NCBI GenBank assembly: GCA_028713675.1
Contig: JAQTNV010000036.1
Location: forward strand, 1 to 34,020
Length of the DNA stretch: 34,020 nt
Direction of reading: 5' to 3'
Source: a bacterium
GTDB lineage: Bacteria > Desulfobacterota > JAPLJL01
The notes beneath the pieces are model-generated. The model was not told where the DNA came from. It saw nothing but the letters and a program-made list of their open reading frames with translations, and did not search any database. Below, piece by piece: positions 30,946 through 34,020 of the stretch. Position numbers and translations under genes: made by a program. Position 1 is the first letter of the stretch; the number at the start of each line of letters is the position of its first letter.

Positions 30946-31108
30946 TGTTCAGGTTCCGGGTTCACCGTTCAATGTTCAAGGTTGAAACCCAAAATTCTGA
31001 ACTATTAACCTTGAACTTTCTTTTCTTCCGTCTTTAACCTTTGAACCTTGAACCATGTTTTTCATTTATCTTGTTAACTTTGAACCTTGAACTTTGAACC
31101 TTATTTAA
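30946..31108. repeat. Inverted heptad arrays GTTCAAN / TTGAACC
   Basis: 30947-30987 is a run of GTTCNNN heptads (GTTCACC, GTTCAAT, GTTCAAG). 31036-31105 is the complementary run of TTGAACC/TTGAACT heptads with short interruptions. The arms can pair. They fill the gap between the ferredoxin-subunit start and the monophosphatase stop; no gene is seen. Confidence 0.8.
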
Positions 31109-31114
31109 ATACCT

Positions 31115-31903
31115 CTATTTCACCAAATCAAGCAACTGTCGATGGATTTTTCCATTGGTCGCCACGATTTCGGACGGAAGCCCGGAACGGCCCGCGCCGT
31201 AATCGGTCACCCTTCCCCCCGCTTCCGTCACTAAAAGGTCCCCGCCGGACACATCCCAGATTTTGAGATCCCGCTCGAAGAAACCGTCGAACCGGCCGCA
31301 GGCCACGAAGGCGAGATCGATGGCCGCCGAGCCATCCCGGCGGATGCCCCGGGCCGCCCGGACCACCCGGTTGAACTCCGCCAGCACCCTCCTGGAACGC
31401 TCGTGGATGTAATAGGGGAAACCCGTGACCAGGAGGCTTTTGCCGATTTTTCCCGCCCGGGATACCCGGATCTTCTTTCGATTCAGAAAGGCGCCCTGGC
31501 CGCGAACGGCGGAGAACATTTCTTTTAAAAACGGCAGATACACGATCCCCAGTTCCACCCGATTCCGCACCCGGAGAGCGATGGAAATCGAAAACAAGGG
31601 GTACCCATGAACAAAATTGGTGGTCCCGTCGAGCGGATCGATGATCCAGAGGTAATCCGATTCCCGGCGGGAAAGACTATTGTCCTTCTCCTCCGCCAGG
31701 AAAGCATGGTCGGGGTAAGCCCGGCTGATCGTCCTGACCAGGGTTTCCTGGGACTTCAGATCCGCGTCGGTGACCAGGTTGATCTCGCCCTTGTACCTGA
31801 TCGCCCGGCGGCATCCCTGCTCCCGGAGCAGGATCCCGCCGGCGGTTTCCGCGGCCTTGATCCCCGTCTCCAGGCATTTGCTCAAATTCAGATTTCTTTC
31901 CAA
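31115..31903 (-). CDS. Inositol monophosphatase family protein
   Basis: This is a 262-residue member of the Mg2+-dependent IMPase/FBPase/CysQ family of sugar and nucleotide phosphatases. Metal ligands: Glu-Glu in FLAEEKDN, DPLDGTTNFVHG and WDVSGGDLLV. The spacing fits SuhB/IMPase better than CysQ. The start is uncertain because no ATG fits. TTG 31903 with AAGGGAGAG upstream is the best choice, and another TTG at 31969 would add 22 residues of unlikely sequence. Substrate may be inositol phosphate or another sugar phosphate. It is a single minus-strand gene upstream of the oxidoreductase operon, separated from it by repeats. Confidence 0.88.
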   Translation of the reverse strand: MERNLNLSKCLETGIKAAETAGGILLREQGCRRAIRYKGEINLVTDADLKSQETLVRTISRAYPDHAFLAEEKDNSLSRRESDYLWIIDPLDGTTNFVHGYPLFSISIALRVRNRVELGIVYLPFLKEMFSAVRGQGAFLNRKKIRVSRAGKIGKSLLVTGFPYYIHERSRRVLAEFNRVVRAARGIRRDGSAAIDLAFVACGRFDGFFERDLKIWDVSGGDLLVTEAGGRVTDYGAGRSGLPSEIVATNGKIHRQLLDLVK

Positions 31904-31984
31904 GCTGCTCTCCCTTTTCCGGCAGAAATGTAACTGTTTATTTCTACCTTTTCCAGAGCCAGTCCGCAATCCTAAGAGGCAGAA

Positions 31985-32361
31985 TAGGAGATAGGAGATG
32001 GGAGATAGGAAAGAAACGTGAGGCGTTAGGCGTAAGGCGTGAGGGGTAGGCGTAAGTAGGATTCATGTCTATCGTGTCGTTGTGTTCTTTGTGTCTATTG
32101 AGTTATCGGATTTGTGAGGTTCATCGTATTTAAGCAATTTCAAGACACTAGGGACACAATGGACTCCATGGACACTACGAACGCTTTTTATTGGAGAGCG
32201 AGACCAACCCCCCAAAAAGAAAAAAAGGCTAACGGTAGACAGCAGACCGCGGGCAGTAAGCAATATTCAGTAAAGGGCACAGCGCGCGGATTATTGTATT
32301 TACTTGTTTATTATTTTTATTCTCCATCTCCTATCTCCTATCTCCCATCTCCCATCTCCTT
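31985..32361. repeat. Gene-free island of heptad arrays enclosed by inverted GGAGATA repeats
   Basis: TAGGAGA, TAGGAGA, TGGGAGA, TAGGAAA (31985-32012) faces TCTCCTA, TCTCCTA, TCTCCCA, TCTCCCA, TCTCCTT (32327-32361). Between them are AGGCGTT, AGGCGTA, AGGCGTG, AGGGGTA (32021-32048), a 9-bp-period GTGTC(N)TT stretch (32075-32100), GGACACAAT, GGACTCCAT, GGACACTAC (32151-32177), and GACAGCA, GACCGCG, GGCAGTA, AGCAATA, TTCAGTA (32238-32272). No credible gene lies in the island. Confidence 0.8.
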
Positions 32362-32434
32362 TTCACTTGAACCCTCCAACTCTTTCTAGTAGTTTTGGTA
32401 GGAGCGGCGCGGACACTCCCAACCTTTTGAAATT

Positions 32435-33772
32435 ATGAAACCTGATCTGGAAAAATCCCTCGGCAGACGCCTGGAGCGGGAATTGCCCCCACCCCTGGCG
32501 CGGGCCATCCCCGCCCTGGGAAGGGCGGGGGAAAAACTCGGGCTCCGGGTTTTTCTGGTCGGCGGTTTCGTCCGCGATCTGCTCCTCCGCCGGAAAAACC
32601 TGGATATTGACATCGCGGTCGAAGGCCGCGAGGGCGCGGTCCGGCTGGCCCGGGAATTCTCCCGCCGGGAGAAGATCCTGGTCCAGGGTTACCCCCGTTT
32701 CGGAACCGCCACCCTCCACCTCCCCGGAAATCATCGGATCGACCTCGCCACCACCCGCAAGGAAACCTATCCCGCCCCCGCCGCCCTGCCCCGGGTCCGG
32801 CCCGGGAATATTCACGAAGACCTGTACCGCCGGGACTTCACCGTCAACAGCCTGGCCCTTTGCCTGCACCTTTCCGAATTCGGGAAAATGCTCGATCCTT
32901 ATGGGGGCTTCCCCGATCTCGAGCGCCGCCGGCTCCGGGTCCTGCACCCGCGGAGTTTCTCGGATGACCCCACCCGGATATTCCGGGCCCTCCGTTTCGA
33001 GCAGCGGCTGGGTTTCCGCCTCACCCCCGACAATCTGCTCCTGATCCGGAAAACCCTGGCGGAGAATACCATTGCCCGGCTCTCCGGAACCCGGCTCCTG
33101 GCCGAAATCAGGTTCTCGCTTTCACTTCCCGGGACCGCCCTGACGGCCCTCCTGACCCGGATGGATAAGCTCGGGGTCCTGGCCGGGATCGACCCGGCCC
33201 TGAAATTCGACCCGGAAACCGCCCGGGTCACGCGGCACCTGCAGAAAAGCCTTCACTGGTTTATGGAAACGGGCGGTATTGGAAATTTCCCCGGTTTCGA
33301 GCCCTGGATGGCCAATCTGATCGCGCTGACGGCCAACCTCCCGGATAAAAAACTCGAGCATTTCGCTCTCCGCCTCGCACCCAGCGCCAAATTGCGGAAG
33401 AAGATAATCTGGGACCGGGCGCGGGGAAAAATGGTCCGGGAAAGACTGGAAATCGACGCGCGAATCGAAAAGAGCCTGATTTTTTCCCTGCTCCACCAAT
33501 TTCCGCCGGAAGCCATCCTGTTCCTGGAAGCGCAAACCGGAAAAGAAACGGCCCGGCAAGCCCTCCGGCTGTTCCTCGGCGGCGGGACTTTTGCGAAACC
33601 GGAAACCGGCGGTCACGACCTGAAACAGCTCGGAATCACCCCGGGACCGGTTTATCAGGAGATTCTGGCCCGCCTCCGGGATTTAAAAATGAACGGGGAA
33701 ACGCGGACGAAAAAACAAGAGCTGGAATGGGTGCGGAATCATTATGGACCGCATTTGCGTAATCGCCACTAA
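32435..33772 (+). CDS. cca: CCA tRNA nucleotidyltransferase / poly(A) polymerase family
   Basis: This is a 445-residue class II nucleotidyltransferase that adds CCA (or A residues) to tRNA 3' ends. The catalytic head has VGGFVRDLLL and LDIDIAVEG (the two carboxylates), followed by YRRDFTVNSLAL (motif B) and DDPTRIFRALRFEQRLGF (motif C/D). The helical body extends to the end. There are no CBS or DHH domains, which are fused in A-adding relatives of some lineages. CCA-adding versus A-adding activity is not separable by eye. It is plus-strand, opposite in direction to its left neighbour. No strong ribosome binding site precedes the ATG at 32435. The one tRNA gene in the window already encodes CCA. 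Confidence 0.92.
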   Translation: MKPDLEKSLGRRLERELPPPLARAIPALGRAGEKLGLRVFLVGGFVRDLLLRRKNLDIDIAVEGREGAVRLAREFSRREKILVQGYPRFGTATLHLPGNHRIDLATTRKETYPAPAALPRVRPGNIHEDLYRRDFTVNSLALCLHLSEFGKMLDPYGGFPDLERRRLRVLHPRSFSDDPTRIFRALRFEQRLGFRLTPDNLLLIRKTLAENTIARLSGTRLLAEIRFSLSLPGTALTALLTRMDKLGVLAGIDPALKFDPETARVTRHLQKSLHWFMETGGIGNFPGFEPWMANLIALTANLPDKKLEHFALRLAPSAKLRKKIIWDRARGKMVRERLEIDARIEKSLIFSLLHQFPPEAILFLEAQTGKETARQALRLFLGGGTFAKPETGGHDLKQLGITPGPVYQEILARLRDLKMNGETRTKKQELEWVRNHYGPHLRNRH

Positions 33773-33806
33773 CAAAACGGCAATTCCGGCATTTTCACCC
33801 AAACCC

Positions 33807-33835
33807 TTGACATTTACTTTAGGAGAAATTATTAG
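33807..33835 (+). promoter_or_regulatory. Sigma-70-type promoter for etfB
   Basis: TTGACA (33807-33812), a 17-bp spacer, then TATTAG (33830-33835). It lies about 60 bp before the GTG start of etfB and after the stop of the previous gene. Confidence 0.7.
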
Positions 33836-33893
33836 TAGCGTTGTAAAAATGTATACATTAAATTTTTAGCAGTTTAAAGAAAGGAGGGTTAAG

Positions 33894-34020
33894 GTGAAGA
33901 TCGGAGTTTTAATGAAGCAGGTTCCGGATACCGAAACCAAAATCCGGATTAAGGACGATGCCTCCGGGATCGTCACGGACGGAATTAAGTGGGTCATGAA
34001 TCCATACGATGAGTACGCTG
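33894..34020 (+). CDS. etfB: Electron transfer flavoprotein beta subunit, N-terminus only
   Basis: This is the first 42 residues of an ETF beta subunit, cut by the right edge. The N-terminus MKIGVLMKQVPDTETKIRI and the downstream GIVTDGIKWVMNPYDEYA are the hallmark of EtfB, which binds AMP/FAD and shuttles electrons from acyl-CoA dehydrogenases. A strong AAGGAGGG lies 6 bp before the GTG start. Whether this is a simple ETF or a bifurcating EtfAB/Bcd partner cannot be seen. It fits the acyl-CoA genes in the window. Confidence 0.93.
   Translation, partial: MKIGVLMKQVPDTETKIRIKDDASGIVTDGIKWVMNPYDEYA

Overview
The window is a GC-rich (impression, not counted) bacterial chromosome segment from what looks like a strict anaerobe living on acyl-CoA, 2-oxoacid and ferredoxin chemistry. 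The main evidence is a six-subunit energy-converting [NiFe] hydrogenase (Ech type), a four-subunit 2-oxoacid:ferredoxin oxidoreductase, a tungsten/molybdopterin aldehyde:ferredoxin oxidoreductase, two thiolases, an acyl-CoA synthetase and the start of an electron-transfer flavoprotein beta subunit. There is no rRNA gene and no taxon marker I can read with confidence. A deltaproteobacterium-like (Desulfobacterota) syntroph or fermenter, or an uncultured candidate phylum, would fit. This is inference.

Layout. Positions 1-5913 (minus) hold a protein-quality-control cluster read dnaK > hsp20 > dnaJ > htpX > clp ATPase, the last running off the left edge. The DnaJ has only half of the usual zinc-finger motifs, and a 162-bp structured palindromic element sits between dnaK and hsp20. 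Positions 6119-9595 (minus) hold an M20 metallopeptidase and an aldehyde:ferredoxin oxidoreductase with a clear terminator. Positions 9890-18603 (minus) hold two thiolases, a large exported DUF3160 protein, an AMP-forming acyl-CoA synthetase with a degenerate copy of its own 5' end nearby, an exported DUF6448-like protein and a hemerythrin-like protein. Positions 19021-22168 hold a plus-strand tyrosine phosphatase and, on the minus strand, queH, a lipoprotein glycosidase-like protein and an ICMT-like membrane methyltransferase. Positions 22320-27494 (minus) hold echABCDEF. A tRNA-Pro(CGG) with a good promoter lies just upstream on the plus strand. Positions 27816-30933 (minus) hold the 2-oxoacid:ferredoxin oxidoreductase genes (delta, alpha, beta, gamma) followed by a translationally coupled ACT-domain protein. 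An inositol-monophosphatase-like gene (minus), a CCA-adding-enzyme-like gene (plus) and the start of etfB (plus) close the window.

The metabolic genes fit one ferredoxin economy. The oxoacid and aldehyde oxidoreductases would reduce ferredoxin, and Ech would reoxidise it, making H2 and pumping ions (or run in reverse). Thiolases, acyl-CoA synthetase and ETF would link this to acyl-CoA oxidation or synthesis.

The non-coding sequence is unusual. Nearly every gene boundary carries imperfect tandem repeats with a strict 7-bp (sometimes 9-10-bp) period, of different sequence at different loci and often as inverted pairs. A second family consists of short perfect palindromes of variable sequence followed by CTAC. 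A 78-bp tandem repeat at 19617-19850 is built from such palindromes.
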